Source: Myxocyprinus asiaticus (Eukaryota; Chordata; Actinopteri; Cypriniformes; Catostomidae). Taken from it: a stretch of 64,000 nucleotides of DNA. The stretch covers positions 10,697,001 through 10,761,000 of the forward strand of contig NC_059346.1 of the NCBI RefSeq assembly GCF_019703515.2, read 5' to 3'. Numbering within the stretch: position 1 is the stretch's first letter; every line of letters starts with the position of its first letter. Shown here piece by piece: positions 1-15,061 of the stretch. The translations under genes and the position numbers were made by a program. The notes beneath the pieces are model-generated. The model saw only the letters and a list, made by a program, of their open reading frames with translations, was not told where the DNA came from and did not search any database.

Positions 1-289
1 TGTACACTATATCAGTATAACCCCCCCTAGGGGCCTTTTACCCTAAGTGATGGAGCCTTATACCCCAGGTGTGGGGTAAAAGGATCCCTCACCACCTTTT
101 TTTTATTTTTATTTTTTTATTTTATTTTAACAAACTGTATTCAAAACAACCTTCTGTTTTCATTTCTTTTCACTCAAATTATGTTGCTCCATCAATATTC
201 AATAGAAATAAATGTATTTCTTAAATCTTAAGACCTTGTGACCAGAAAAAAAAAGCTAATTTTCCTTAAGGTGGGGCTTTAGCCCCATT
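1..289. other. Non-coding, low-complexity sequence
   Basis: There is no gene here. A short imperfect palindrome of C-rich and G-rich blocks lies around 20-92, followed by a T-rich tract at 98-130. The rest is AT-rich sequence without a recognisable feature. Confidence 0.5.
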
Positions 290-503
290 GTACCCTATGC
301 CAGGGGTGTCAAACTCAGTTCCTGGAGGGCCACAGTCCAGCAGAGTTTAGCTCCAACCCTAATTAAACACACCTGAAGCAGCTAATCAAGGTCTTCAGGA
401 GTGCTTGAAGATTACAAGGAGGCATTTTGGAGCAGGGCTGGAACTAAACTCTGCAGGGCTGCGGCCCTCCAGGAACTGAGTTTGACACCCCTGACATAGG
501 GTA
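290..503. mobile_element. Palindromic MITE with long terminal inverted repeats
   Basis: The left end starts GTACCCTATGCCAGGGGTGT and the right end is its near-perfect reverse complement. The inverted arms continue through a CTCAGTTCCTGGAGGGCC block, so the roughly 214-bp unit is almost a hairpin. It has no coding capacity. This fits a nonautonomous, hAT-like fish MITE; the family is inferred. A stray extra copy of part of the terminus follows at about 505-523, which suggests a second nested or abortive end. Confidence 0.75.
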
Positions 504-637
504 CCTGAGTTTGACACCCCTTGAGTATGCCATTCCGAACTCACGTAATAAGCCACAAATATCCTATGCTACTCAAGAAAGCCTATTTTTTTTCCTCTAA
601 GGATGGGGTTACTGAAGACTGGTCTATTCAAAGACTG

Positions 638-2155
638 AAGAGACCAGTCTCTCTCATCCCATTCATGGCGAAAACACTTCAAAGGACAGTTTTCAATAAG
701 ATCTCTGCATATCTCTTACAGTACAAGCTGCTGGATGACAATCAGTCAGACTTCAAAAGTGGACACTCCACCGAGACTGCCCTGCTGTCTGTCACTGAGT
801 CGCTGAGACAGGCGAAAGCTGGATCCAGATCATCCATCCTGACTCTACTGGACCTTTCTGCAGCCTTTGACACAGTCAACCATCAGATCCTACTCTCCAC
901 CCTCTCTACTCTGGGCATCACAGGAACTGTACTTGACTGGTTTAATTCCTATTTCTCAGGTAGGTCCTTCAAGGTAGCCTTGAGAGGTGAGGTGTCCAAG
1001 TCACATCAGCTATTTACTGGAGTACCTCAGTGCTCAGTGCTTGGGCCACTTCTCTTCTCTATATATACAACATCACTGAGACCCATCATTCAGGCACATG
1101 GTTTCTCTTACCACTGCTACGCCGATGACACGCAACTCTACTTGTCTTCCCAGCCCAACAACACCACGGTGACTGCTCGAATCTCTGCCTGTTTGGCAGA
1201 CATCTCGGCCTGGATGAAGGAACACCACCTGCAACTTAACCCAGACAAGACTGAACTCCTTTGTCTTTCCAGCCAATCCTGCTGTTGAACACAACATCAC
1301 CATGCAGCTGAGTTCAACTACAGTAACGCCTTCCAAAACGGTCAGAAATCTAGGGGTAACCATCGATAACCAACTAAATGTCACAGACCACATCTCAAAG
1401 ACAGCACGATCATGTAGATTTACACTCTACAATATCAGGAAGATAAGACCCTTCCTCTCTGAACATGCCACACAACATCTTGTTCAGTCACTTGTCATAA
1501 CGAGACTGGACTACTGTAACACTCTCATTGCAGGCCTCCCTGCATGCGCAATTAGACCCCTGCAAATGATCCAGAATGCAGCAGCATGTCTGGTCTTTAA
1601 TGAACCAAAGAGAGCGCATGATACACCACTCCTTGTCTCTCTTCGCTGGCTGCCAGTTGATGCACGTATCAAATTCAAGGCTCTGATGCTGGCATACAGA
1701 TCAGTCACTGGGTCTGCTCCAGCATACCTAAAATCATTTCTGCAGAGCTACGTTCCTACCAGAAGCCTGCAGTCAGCTAAGGAACGGTGCCTTATTATAC
1801 CAACACAAAGAGGCACCAAAACACTTTCCCAGACTTTCGGTTTCATCATGCCATGCTGGTGGAATGACCTTCCCAACTCCATCCATGAAGATGACTCACT
1901 TTCTGTCTTCAAAAAATAGCTAAAAACACATCTTTTCCATGAGCACTTAGCCAGACACTAAATAAAATAAAAAAATAAAAATTCTTGTTGCACTTTAATC
2001 TGTCTTGAATACTACTTATTCTGATGCTAGCGAAACTTTGTAATACAGCACATTTCATACCACTGTCTCCTTAAGATGATTCGCTTACAATGTATTCCTC
2101 TTTTGTAACTCGCTTTGGATAAAAGCGTCTGCTAAATGAATAATGTAAATGTAAA
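638..2155 (+). mobile_element. 5'-truncated L2-like LINE, reverse transcriptase remnant
   Basis: Two adjoining plus-strand frames (to 1288, then from 1302) together read as the C-terminal two thirds of a non-LTR retrotransposon reverse transcriptase. Visible blocks are FKSGHSTETALL, LDLSAAFDTVNH, a [12 protein letters not shown] block (Gly to Cys) and the catalytic YADD near 1120, then the thumb and C-terminal region ending near 1917. A one-base shift around 1270-1300 separates the frames, so the copy is dead. The 3' UTR ends with the L2-type tail (GCTTTGGATAAAAGCGTCTG near 2113) and TGTAAATG-like short repeats up to about 2155. There is no endonuclease domain, so it is a 5'-truncated insertion. 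Confidence 0.88.
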
Positions 2156-2473
2156 CGTAAACCATTGGTAATCCTTAGAGATCTTGCAGAAACTAAGAGT
2201 AAGTTTCTCAGAGAACAGAAAGGGTGTCTCTAGACGAGGATATCCAGAGGGCTTCGCTGGTGTGGCAGCTGAGAAACCCCAAACGGTGCCTCAATTTACT
2301 TTTCATTTCTACAGTCCATTAAAGAAAAAAATAAAATACTGAATTCATATGGTAAAATTGGTCCTTTTTTGTGAATAGTGTAATAAGCCTCTAGAATCTT
2401 TCTGTCATTTTATTTATTTATTATGGCAGTGGTGGCTAATACCAGGATAAAACATTATTTTGGTTATTGAAAT

Positions 2474-4120
<1,647 letters not shown>

Positions 4121-4798
4121 AATCACTGTTATTACAATACAACATTTGACCACATTAACTTGGGCTCTGTTTGATAAAATGGGATTTAAACCACAATTAA
4201 TATTGATATTCAGTATGAAATGCCTCCCTTTTGAAACACAAAACCAAAAGGAATCAAGCACGAAAAGTACCCCACTGTGCTTGGGTAAAGTACCCGCTCT
4301 GTAAACAGCCAAGTTCCTTTTTGTTTCCCTCCTCTATTTCATCCTTTCTCTAATTGAGAAAAAGGGAGGGGGAAAGTTCGCTCTAATCCACAGAGCACAT
4401 AGCGGCCTTTCATACATGCACCGGGTGAGAGAGACCTTTTTTTGTACATTTCGGTCATGGCAAAGAGCTCTCAGGCTCAGCTGGGTCTGAGCAAAAAGAT
4501 TAGATGTAACCAGAGCATTTTAAACCTCTTTAGAGGCCCTGGATTAATTCAACTGAGGGTTACTCCATGCATCTCCCCATCTCGCTTAAATAAGACAATA
4601 AGATCCACAAGGACGCAGGTACTGCGTAGAATGTTAAAGGAATGTGAAGGGAATCTATGTCAAGGAAATTTAAAAGCATTTTCATAGTAGCTCGGAAAAG
4701 CCATCATGGTGAGAGTCGCAAACAGCAGCATGGGAACAACCTTTACCTCACTGTGCAAAGGCAACTACATAAAGTAGTTAGATTAAATTAGGAAGCAT
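4121..4798. other. Gene-free stretch
   Basis: There is no exon or repeat of recognised family here. Short frames at 4112-4312 and 4442-4687 lack homology-like features or splice context and are treated as chance. Confidence 0.4.
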
Positions 4799-4889
4799 TA
4801 AAGTGGTAGTTCACCCAAAAATGAAAATTCTCTCATCATTTACTCATCCTCATGCCATCCCAGATGTGTATGACTTTCAATATTTAAGT

Positions 4890-4925
<36 letters not shown>

Positions 4926-5312
4926 TAAATCTCCAGTTTTACTTTTTTCTTCTTTTGTTTTTGCCGATTCACATTATTTGTGCATATTGCAAACTGCTGG
5001 GCAGGGAGAAGAATTTATAGTAAAAAAGGATTTAAATATCGGTCTGTTTCTATCCCACGCATATCATATCGCTTCTGAAGACATGGATTTAACAACTGGA
5101 GTGTGGGTTACTTTTATGCTGCCTTTATGTGCTTTTTGGAGCTTCAAAGTTCTGGCCTCCATTCACTTGCGTTGTATGGACTTATAGAGCTGAGATATTC
5201 TTCTAAAAATCTTTGTGTTCTACAGAAGAAAGAAAGTCATACACATCTGGGATTGCATGAGGGTGAGTAAATGATGAGAGCGTTTTCGTTTTTGGGTGAG
5301 CTATCACTTTAA
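4799..5312. mobile_element. MITE with TTAAAGTG(A/G)TAG(C/T)TCACCC inverted ends
   Basis: The left arm (TTAAAGTGGTAGTTCACCC, then a block with ATCATTTACTCATCCTCATG) is mirrored at 5230-5312 as its reverse complement. The arms match for about 80 bp. The interior has a 30-nt T run (4892-4921) and no coding sequence. The same family recurs at 17803-18280 and, as a half copy, at 9046-9115. Confidence 0.8.
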
Positions 5313-7375
5313 ACAGTGGCTAACATGCTACGCTTACTATTTCTGCAGTATATAGCATGTACTGTATACAACCAGAGTACACTGCTTGGAATATTGAATC
5401 CCACAATGCTGACTTGACTTGACCTTCAATTTCCAGTGTGACGAATGAACCAGAAATAATTACAGCTGCAAATTGTTTCTTTATGGATTGGACTGCCTAA
5501 AGTTAGAATATTTATTAAAACATTTATTAAAAGAGCAAAATAACTGTATTTATTTTCTGAATGGTGAGTTGAAGTGACAACAGTGTAACATTGACAACTG
5601 ATTCAATTACAATTTTTTTTTTTTTTTTTTTGAAGTAGAAAAGTGTAAAGTGTATACTTCACAATGTTCAGTAAGTAGTAATCTAGTGTTCTATTCCGAA
5701 CATTGCCTTGTCATCAGTCATGGAATAATGAGATGGACACTCAGGCCTCAAATCAGGCAATTAATGTAAATGGAAGGTGGCAGGCCATTGAACCCACAGA
5801 GGGGGCCATAGAAACACATCTTTTGCACAGGCTGGTCAGATGCCATGCACCACGTTACCATGAATTATTGGTGCCATCTCAGATTACCCGCAATACACCA
5901 CAATGCCAGTGAGGGAGTGCTGTGGTCTCCCTGGGCCTAAGGAGGGGGGCCGAACATTGTCCTTCTTGATGGTAGTGGAGGAAAGGAAATCCCTTGGCTC
6001 TCTCTTACCACAAGGGCATGTAGGTCAGCTTACAGCTCATCACTAAATTAGATAAGCTTTTAGTCAAACAACCAGGTTCTCTTTTAGACCAGTCAGGCAC
6101 GACCTTGATATAACTGATGATTTAGGAAAATAACTAAATATCATGCAAAAAAATACAATAAAAAATATATAAAAATGTACACAATGTGCTTCATTAATTT
6201 AATGAAGTTTGACATCTGTGCCACTCCTTTTGATTTTCATACTGTATTTTGCTATTTAGTGCTGTCTCTACTGCAAAGGCTTGTTAACTAGCAAGACTAC
6301 CATGGTCAACCAAGCTATGGTGGTTTACTCTAAACTGACACCTTCCTGTCGCAAAATTCTCAGTGTCTTTTCTTATAACACAGCAATTTTATCGTAGTAA
6401 ACTCCACACATACATGTAGTTCATTCCAAAAGGACTGTTTAGTGTAAAATTAAATGGTGAGCTGTTTCCTCACAAAAGCAGTTTATTCAGCGTAATGAAC
6501 CATCTCCTCCATAGACATCCATTAAAAAAAAAAACTGCCTCTTATCTCCTCTCCAGTATACCGCCCATAGAATGTCTATGGGACCACAGCGTTATGCTAT
6601 TTTAGGCTAGGCTTGTAGGTTCTCCTATGTAGAAGGGTTCTGAACTGGGCAGGGGATTTCTATTTCCCAGCATGCATTGCATGGCACTCGACAGGGAGAA
6701 TAAATGTTAAAATTAAGTGTTATATCATGTGTCTTTATGCAAATGAATGTAAAGAGGGAGACTTGTTGCTGTTTAATTTTCATTGTGTTATTTAGAAGAG
6801 TTTCTGTTATGTTAAAGTTTTTTGGGGTTACCATTACGCTGAATAGTGGAGCTTGAGCTTATTTGAGGACAAGTACAACTTAATATTGCTCTGCAATGTC
6901 TTGCTTTACTCCTTGAACAGTTGTGATGCCAATCAAAGCATAGTATTTTACCACAGAAGGCATTAAGCATGCTAGCATTCACTATACTATCTAGTTTATT
7001 TCCCTTTACTTGAAGTATTTAAGTTCAGCTAAAGAATCAAATATAAAATTAAGTGCCATTAAAACATACGAGTTAGCTTACTCAGTATTTCAAGTTGAGA
7101 GCAATTAACATGCATGTGTAGTACAAAGTCAAAAAATTGGTTCTATTTAAGTTCTATTAACTTAAATTTGAGTTCTGCTAAGTTATTAGGGTGTACAGTG
7201 CAATGAAACCAGCACAAAACTAGCACTGATTGCCATTTGCGAGCCTAGAAATTCATGCTAGTCTAGGCTGTTTTTTTGCTTGTTTTTTGTTTTTAAAGAA
7301 GGGGCACAGACAACCTGGTCTAATGACGTCATAATAATAGTACGAAATGGTGAAATCATAAGTGTTGGCTTCTAC
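5313..7375. other. Gene-free AT-rich stretch
   Basis: No convincing exon was seen on either strand. There is a T run near 5613-5632. A few open frames of 60-70 codons lack any family resemblance. Confidence 0.4.
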
Positions 7376-7425
7376 AAAATTCATTTAGCAGATGCTTTTA
7401 TCCAAAGCGACTTACAAAATGAGGA
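7376..7425 (-). mobile_element. L2 LINE / SINE 3'-end core fragment
   Basis: The block TCATTTAGCAGATGCTTTTA plus TCCAAAGCGACTTACA is the reverse complement of the tail of the L2-like LINE ending near 2140. It is a short minus-orientation 3'-end fragment, either of the LINE or of a SINE that shares its tail. Confidence 0.65.
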
Positions 7426-9045
7426 AAGATACAGCATAAGCAGTTCAACTTCCATAGAGAAACAAACAATGTTATTATTTTTCCTAAGTTTAACCCTTAA
7501 CCCAAACCTAAACCTAACAATAAAGGGGTTTGGAATGAGACATGGTAAGAGTATTACAGGTTAATGACAAATATCTGTCATTTGTAGCCTATTGCATAAA
7601 TAAATATGGAATGAGTAACCAAATTTATTCCCAAATGTTTACTTTCTTTAAATAAAGTGTAAGATAGGATGCTAGCCGCAATTATATGTCTATATTGTAT
7701 CGATTTAAAATTCTGATTGTTGATTGGTTGGTCTCAATGGGAATTAAAGTCGAGTACAAGCCAAGTCGTACGATATATGTTAAGATTTTGCCATCTAGTA
7801 CAAATTATTATGAATTGTCATGACACTATATTGGATACAGATGATCAGCTGTTAAGTGCTCCACTAAAAGACGCAGATGTGATCATGCAGAACCGTGTTC
7901 TTAGTAAAACCTCCTGTTGTTGGTTCACTTCCATTCTCCAGCAATCTTTAAATCAAACCTCCAATCTTTCAACTTGTAGGTCAGAACCCATTTATGCTGT
8001 TTAAGTTTTAACAATGCATCACAATCCTTATGAATCTGCTTTTTATTCACAGATTTCTCAGCAGTTGAATTATAATTGTCCTTCAGGCAAAAAAGCACAT
8101 TCAAATGGAACCACTCAATCAATCAAATGAATATCTCTAGATATTACTATCTCCAAATGAATATATCTATACAAGATTGTTTTATAAAAGGGATATACTG
8201 GAAGAAAAGCTTGGAAGTTTGGATGGCACAGCAGTTCATATGTCCCAGCCATGTGTTTGTCTTGGGGGTTGAAGTGTGTAGGTGGACGTCTTTGCGGCGA
8301 TACGCCCCGTGTGTGGGTGAAACATCTCAGGGAGGGTGTCGATGGACTGCTGGTGTCTGTGAAAGGCAGAATCTAATAACCCCCCCTCCAGTGAGGGCAT
8401 GGCTGAGGTCCAAATCCAGGCAGATAGTCTGTTCCTCTCAGCACAAGGTTAAGATCCTCCCTGGAGCTGCTGAATGGCATTAGAAGTTCACGGTCTTATC
8501 TCAACAGTTTTACCCTCCCTGCAGCTCTTGCTGATGCCCTTGCATTGAATGATTTCCCATAGCCCTAAAAAGTATTTGTACTCTACTTAAGTAAGTCACG
8601 CTTAAAAATATACAGTATGCATTAGAAATATAAACAAAATATGACACTTCCTGGTATACATGTCTGATCCACAGTGAGGGGGACAATTCAAGAGAGAGAA
8701 AATGTAGTGTGTTTATTAAAGTGTGTCTACCCTCAGCCATACAGCCCAGGGTTAATGTTTTGGCTGTAAAGTGGGAAGTATTGTCACAGGCTGTTAAGAT
8801 AAGTTGATTTATGACAGAGAGTGTGAGGATAATAATCATAGTGCCACAGGGCAGGGAGAGAGGACAGGGAGAGTAGGGAGATGTTTTGGCAGTGATTGCT
8901 CAACACTGTGGACCTGGAGACTTGAGTGAAAGAACACAGAACAAGAATCAATGAGTTTTTAATAATGTGAATTCAGATAGTATTGTGAGTAAGTGAGCTC
9001 TTTGTGGAAAATTAGATTCAATTTAGATTCAGAATGAATAATTTA
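7426..9045. other. Gene-free stretch
   Basis: No exon or named repeat was recognised. The sequence at about 8250-8480 is more GC-balanced than its surroundings but gives no family-like translation. Confidence 0.35.
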
Positions 9046-9115
9046 AAGGTTTGCTCCAAAAATTTTAATTCTGTCATCATTTATTCATCTTCATGCAATT
9101 CCAAATCCTTCCGAG
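9046..9115. mobile_element. Half copy of the TTCACCC-ended MITE
   Basis: This segment (GTCATCATTTATTCATCTTC) aligns with the left arm of the MITEs at 4799 and 17803. No matching right arm was found nearby. It is followed by an A/T-rich tract including a 23-nt A run at 9349-9371. Confidence 0.55.
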
Positions 9116-10459
9116 AAAAAAAATAAAAATAATTAAATGTTTAGTAGAATATTCATGCTGCTCTTTTCCATACAACAAAAATGTAACTGGGGCTTTCATG
9201 TTCAAAAAAATGACAAAAATGCCATAAATGTATTTGTTTTGACCAATCAGAAACTGAACATAAAAACTTTACACATTTTATCATGCTTTTTTTTTAATTT
9301 TTTTTTAATTTTATTTTTTTTTATGAATGACATACAGACTAATTTTGTAAAAAAAAAAAAAAAAAAAAAAATTGCACAGAAGAGAAAAAAACAGATGGCC
9401 AGTAATTAGCTCTATTTGAGACATTTATTTGCTCAGAATTATTAAAAAGGATAAATCTTAAGTTGCCTTTCTGTTTCTTACACTAACCACATGCACATGA
9501 ATATACTTGGATGAATTTGATCATTCAGCCTGTTTAAGTTATAATGACTGTCAAAAAGGAGAAAGTGGCCAATCAGTGCTATTCTGGGAACTTTAAGTTT
9601 AGTGTGAGATACTGGAGGGGGAAATACTGTTAGGAACAACATAAAAAGAATAAAATTAGAATTTAGTTTGTAAGTTAATCTTCCAATCAAGTACTGGTAT
9701 CATTCTAATGTTGCTCCTTTCCTTTTAAAATCACTACAACCACACAGAAAAAGATGACTTGTAATGTGAAAGATATAGTGTGGCATAATGGTTCAAGGTC
9801 TGGGCTGGTTTTTTTTACGAGTTAAATGCTGTATCAAGCACCACTAATGTCTAATTTTGTTATTTGAAAGCTGCAGGAGTCTTTTGGATTTACAGTGTTA
9901 AGCTGAAGAGAAGACAAAGAAAATCAGGTAGGAACATGAAACAACAAGCACCGAGCAACTACTTCATTGATAAAAACAGCTAAAACAAATGTTGAGCAAA
10001 GACAATGATCTAACTTTTGCAGAACATAAATCTGTGCCACACATCTGGACTGTAATGAGAGAGTGGAGTCTACCCTAACCACACCCTGAAGCACCTGACA
10101 TCATCACAAGTCACTGAGTGCAAGCTCACTCGTCATTTTTGAGTGTGTTTGTGTATGGCTGTTTAGAATGGAATACTAGCGTACTGCACTTTGTTTTTAG
10201 CAGTCTTGGTTCTGGAAGTATTCCATAAGGATTTCATAAATTCTTCTTAAAAGACTTCTAAACCATGAATCAAATCAACCAGCTCCGAGATGAATAAAAA
10301 AATTACAAACTTTGATTTGATGCAAAAAAGACAAAGGTACATGACTGTGTACTTAACATCTTTCAAGAAGGGAATGAATTGCAATCCCATGAAGCATTGC
10401 AAATTATGTAATTGAATTAAAAACGATGGAAAAATATTAAACTACTGATTTAAAATTGT
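9116..10459. other. Gene-free AT-rich stretch
   Basis: Low-complexity A/T runs cluster at 9285-9371. Nothing else is recognisable. Confidence 0.35.
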
Positions 10460-10745
10460 TCACTCCAATCATATCAGTAACCTTATAAAAACTGTTATAT
10501 TCTACACGGAGAGGGTCCGCACATGGAGGCTGCCTTGTTAGAATCACATGACCAGCCGAATACTACTCACTTAATCTCAGTAACCGTCCTGTTATTTGAC
10601 ACTTTCACTCACTGATTAAAGTAATCATGACTGACTGTGAATAATTTTTTTTATTTTTATAATGGTATCTGAAACTAAAAACTATTGATTTTAAATGATG
10701 CTGCATCCAAGCCTAAGGGGTCAGTATAAGTCCAAGATGACACAA
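10460..10745 (+). repeat. Dispersed direct repeat, copy 1 (pair with 13861-14120)
   Basis: The segment containing CGGAGAGGGTCCGCACATGG and GACCAGCCGAATACTACTC aligns along about 270 bp with 13861-14120, where TGGAGAGGGTCCACTCATGG and GACCAGCCAAATACTACTC occur in the same order and orientation. The copies differ by substitutions and small indels, so they are old. No coding capacity and no defined termini were seen. Confidence 0.7.
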
Positions 10746-10773
10746 AGACAAAAGTTACTGAGTAACTTGGGGG

Positions 10774-11202
10774 GGCCTGGGTAGCTCAGTGAGTAAAGAT
10801 ACTGACTACCACCCTTGGAGTCACGAGTTCAAATCCAGGGCATGCTGAGTGATTCCAGCCAGGTCTCCTAAGCAACCAAATTGGTCTGGTTGCTAAGGAG
10901 GGTAGAGTAACATGGGGTAACCTCCTCGTGGTCACTATAATGTGGTTCTCGCTCTCGGTGGGGTGCGTGGTGAGTTGTGCGTGGATGCCGCGGGGAATAG
11001 CGTGAAGCCTCCATGTGTGCTATGTCTCCGTGGTAACACATTCAACAAGCCACATGATAAGATGCGTGGATTGACGGTCTCAGATACAGAGGCAACTGAG
11101 ATTCATCCTCCACCACCCGGATTGAGGCGAGTCACTACACCACCACGAGGACTTAGAGCACATTGGGAATTGGGCATTCCAAATTGGGGAGAAAAAAACA
11201 AT
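10774..11202 (+). mobile_element. tRNA-derived SINE, copy 1
   Basis: The head is tRNA-like, with an A-box-like GTAGCTCAGTGAG near 10781 and a B-box-like GAGTTCAAATCC at 10825-10836. A roughly 300-bp body follows (CTCCTAAGCAACCAAATTGG, CTCCGTGGTAACACATTCAA) and ends in an A-rich tail. The unit matches the copy at 21410-21857 throughout. It should be transcribed by RNA polymerase III if active. Confidence 0.88.
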
Positions 11203-11295
11203 TAACAAATTGCCATTATTGGTTGAGTACATAAACAATCAGTGTTCAGAACAATGTCCTCACCTTACCCCAATTCACTACGGTAAACTATAAAA

Positions 11296-11515
11296 ATGAT
11301 TTGTATCTTGAGCTGTTGGGTCGGATTTGGCACGAAATCGCTGGCTTATGTCATACATCCTAGCATCATTAATTCATGTCCGTAAACACAGGAAAGAAGA
11401 ACCAAATGATTTGTATCTTGAGCTGTCAGGTCAGATTTGGCACAAAATCACTGGCTTATGTCATATATCCTAGCATCATTAATTCATGTCCGTAAACACA
11501 GGAAAGAAGAACCGG
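11296..11515 (+). repeat. Tandem duplication of a ~110-bp unit
   Basis: The unit starting ATGATTTGTATCTTGAGCTG at 11296 repeats at 11406 with few differences (for example GGGTCGGATTTGG versus AGGTCAGATTTGG). Both copies end AGGAAAGAAGAACC. There are two head-to-tail copies, with no coding content. Confidence 0.9.
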
Positions 11516-13860
11516 CTGTCTCATTTTCCGGCTGGGGAAACTATGTTCAGTTCAGTCAGTCACACTCACACAGTTCAGTACAGCATCACAGCAGTCTGAA
11601 TGGATGTTATTCATTTATTGTTGTTTACCTGCTATAATGCTTTGATATGTTTTCTGGAACGGTTGTTGAAGCTAAGATTGAATGTATGAATTGAACATTA
11701 CTTGTGAGTTTACCGATCGCGTTATATCTACGTTGTCAGGGGAAGTTACCATGGCATGTTTACTAATATTTCTGACTTATGAAATTGACTTCTTGTAATT
11801 GTTATATTGCATATTTAAGCAGAATATTTTATGTTTAATAAAGCATATTTTATCCCTATCATTATTAGTCGCGTTCGCACACACAGCCTTTTCCAGAAAA
11901 TTACATAGAATTTCCATGGTCATGTGTGAACATGACCCTTTTGAAAACACTGGTAAATTTTGCTCTGCAATTTTCCTTAATGCAAGTTGTATCATTACCT
12001 ATAAAATTCCTTATTGATGGTATGTGTGAACAGCACATTTGGTACATTTACCAGTAAAGGCAACCCAACGATTTTCCAATAATTTACCTGGTTGCATGTG
12101 TGAAAGGGGCTATTGAATCCTCATTTTATTTTTTTAGTTTGCATTGTTATTGTGTTCATTACATAGACATACTGAGGCTATACAATATAGCCTAATATAA
12201 AACTAATAAAGTATTCCATTGAAGTCATATCACAGGCGATGTCCAGTTAAGCTCAAATCATGAGATTCATCTGCCAGAAGAGCAGTGCCGAAACACGACT
12301 GATGTAATGTGTTCTTCCGTTTCAACCACAGATGTCGCTAGAGAGCATAACATTTAAGAAAAGTAGTCAAAATCATTTTTTGTGGTAATCGTCACAAATG
12401 TTGTCGATTGAGTTTAACTTATATTGATCCCCGAATATTCCTTTAATTTAGTAAGCATCTACCAAGTGTCAGATGAATTTGCACCAAAAAACGTATTGGA
12501 CGCACAGCCTTTGACCTCAACAACAAAAATTTGAAAAGCATTTCTCATCCCTTTTCAAAGCTGATCTATTTATTTTGTCATCCTATGCACAATTATATGG
12601 TTTTTGCATTATATTGTTTGCGACACACAAGTTGAAACCACTGTCCTAAAGATTTCTTAATCCAACATGGATCAGGAAGACACCATGAGCTTGCTGACCG
12701 GGCAATAGTTGGCCCCAATTCATTTTACCAATAATTCCACTTTTCTGTGGCAATCTTCATTTTTTCGCATATGTTTACACAGGCAGATATTTGTTTCTAC
12801 TCCCAGGGCTTTGGACACAAACACAGGGCTGTGCAACCAGCATGAGTGTAAACCCCCCGCAGAACAGGCGATGAGGACTGTCAGACTCTCATCCACAATA
12901 GACACCAAGCACATAGACGCTGATTCCGACTGTCAAGCTACAATAGAAGTGGATTAAGATGCTAAATATCCACCCAACCCACTCTGACATGTTGACATGT
13001 TCTGCTAAGTGTGATTCAGGGTGGATTTATGCACATTTGTTCCATTTCGAAGGGGAGAGAGAGACTAAAAGCATGTCATCGATAAAAAGGGCACTCTATC
13101 CTTTTCTTTCGGTGGGTGACGGGGAGAACTTTAGTCCTAATGGTTATGGAGAGAGCTCGGAGTTAGGAAAGTTTTAGGGGTGACAACATTAATAGTTTCA
13201 GGGTTTGTGAGAGCCCCGTCCTTAAGTAAACAAACAGAGAGGAATTTCTACCATTGTTGTTGTGCATGTTTGATTGACAGGTCGGCATTGCTGAGGAGCC
13301 TGTCAGCAAAGACAGCGAGAGGTCACACCGTGACCACCCCTGCTGAGAGGAGCTCCTCAGAGGAGCTGACCTTACACACATTCTCTAACACATGCACACA
13401 GAGAGACAGCGTTAAGAGTAACATTCTGCACAGATCTCAAATAATACACAACCACATACGTGAGCTCTGTTCCAATATCTAGTGAGCTGCCTAACTAGAC
13501 AGCATTTTAAGGCATAATAGGTGTGGGAATACCAACACAAACGCTGAAAGGTACGCATCAACATGTTGACTTCTAAGATACCTAATTTTGGCTAAATTCA
13601 GCTCAGTGGAAAAAAATAATGATCCAAGATGGTGGACAGAGTCGACGAAAAGAGATATGCCAACTAAAATGAAACCTTATTTCATTCAAGACTGAAAAAT
13701 TCATAACAAATTGCTCAATTTAATAATTTTCTTATTTTATGTAACATTTGTTTTACATTTGCACTCAGTAATTTCTTCCTCATTAAAAAAAATTGTATTC
13801 CATAAGAAATTAATTGTAATTTTGAAACATAAAATTATGAGTACTCACATGGGAAGAAGA
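11516..13860. other. Gene-free stretch with possible repeat fragments
   Basis: The interval 11868-12115 contains several blocks of the form CATGTGTGAA and TTTTCC, which resemble the interior of a MITE, but no clean pair of ends was found. The remainder holds no recognised exon. Confidence 0.35.
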
Positions 13861-14120
13861 CACCAATCATATTAGTAACCTTGTAAAAGCTGTTTTATTC
13901 TACATGGAGAGGGTCCACTCATGGGGGCTGCCATGTTAGGATCACAGGACCAGCCAAATACTACTCGCTTAACCGCCCTGTTATTGGACATTTTCATTCG
14001 TGGATTAAATTAACCATGGTTGAGTGTGAACAGTGAATTTCTATAATGGCATCACGAACTGAAAACTATTGCGTTTGAATTAGGCTGCATACTAGGGGTC
14101 AATTCAAGTCCAAGACGACA
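13861..14120 (+). repeat. Dispersed direct repeat, copy 2 (pair with 10460-10745)
   Basis: This is the same order of blocks as copy 1, about 3.4 kb away, including TTCAAGTCCAAGACGACA at the end versus TATAAGTCCAAGATGACA. Both probably come from one mobile element family that was not identified. Confidence 0.7.
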
Positions 14121-15061
14121 TGCATATAAAATTATGCATATGCACCTTTAAAGACAGCATGAAATGGAAGTTGCGACCGAACTTGTTGTGACGTTTATCA
14201 GAGTAAAATGGCTTATCGAACAAGAAAACAATGTTGGGCGGGAACTTGATTTTATCTATCGGTTGTTGATTGGATTGTGAAAAGTGGCCGTTGCACACCT
14301 GAATGGGGGCAGATTTGAATGCGAGTTTGCAGTCCACACAAACCACTTCTACCGTGCTGCTTGAGTCAGTTACTGGCAAATTGAGCAGTGATCTCAACAC
14401 ACTGATGATCAAACTGACAACATAAACACACAAGCACATCACATCACAGTCTTTGCTTACGATGAGGCTGTAGCCATTGAGAAATGATATCTCAGCAATT
14501 CAGGCATGAAATGTCTCGAACACATCCGCAAATTCGCAGTTATTCCTCCTTCAAAAAGTAAATTCAAGCCAGCTGGCCCGTAACCAAGGAAGTTTGGAAT
14601 AAGGGACGGGAGTTTTGGAGGAAACAACCGAAAATGCACCTTTTCATCTCTGCAATAGCTTGCTTTGACGCCAGGTTTGTGTCCATAACTCTTGAAGGGG
14701 TGGGGTTAAAACTGACCTACTCTTGCATACGTCAGCGGAGAAGAGTCAGTCATTTCACTGGAAGAGCAGCTATGACATTTTGATTACAGATTACAAGGTC
14801 AAAATGTTTTTATAAAATAGCAAATATGCATGGGTGAATCATTCATAAGACCAGTAACATGCATCGATAAAATAAATAGTGTCAATTTTGATTTCATGCC
14901 GACTTTTGAGTATTTATTTGTTAAGCGTAAACATCCAACTCTATTGGAATCAATTGTGAGTTGAGTCTCCCGAGCAGTTCACATGCAGAGTTTGGCAATT
15001 TTATATGGCATGTAGAGCTGCTGCCTATGTAGAGCGTTCCAAATAAGTCACTTAAGATTTC
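14121..15061. other. Gene-free stretch
   Basis: No exon or repeat of recognised family was seen on either strand. Confidence 0.35.
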
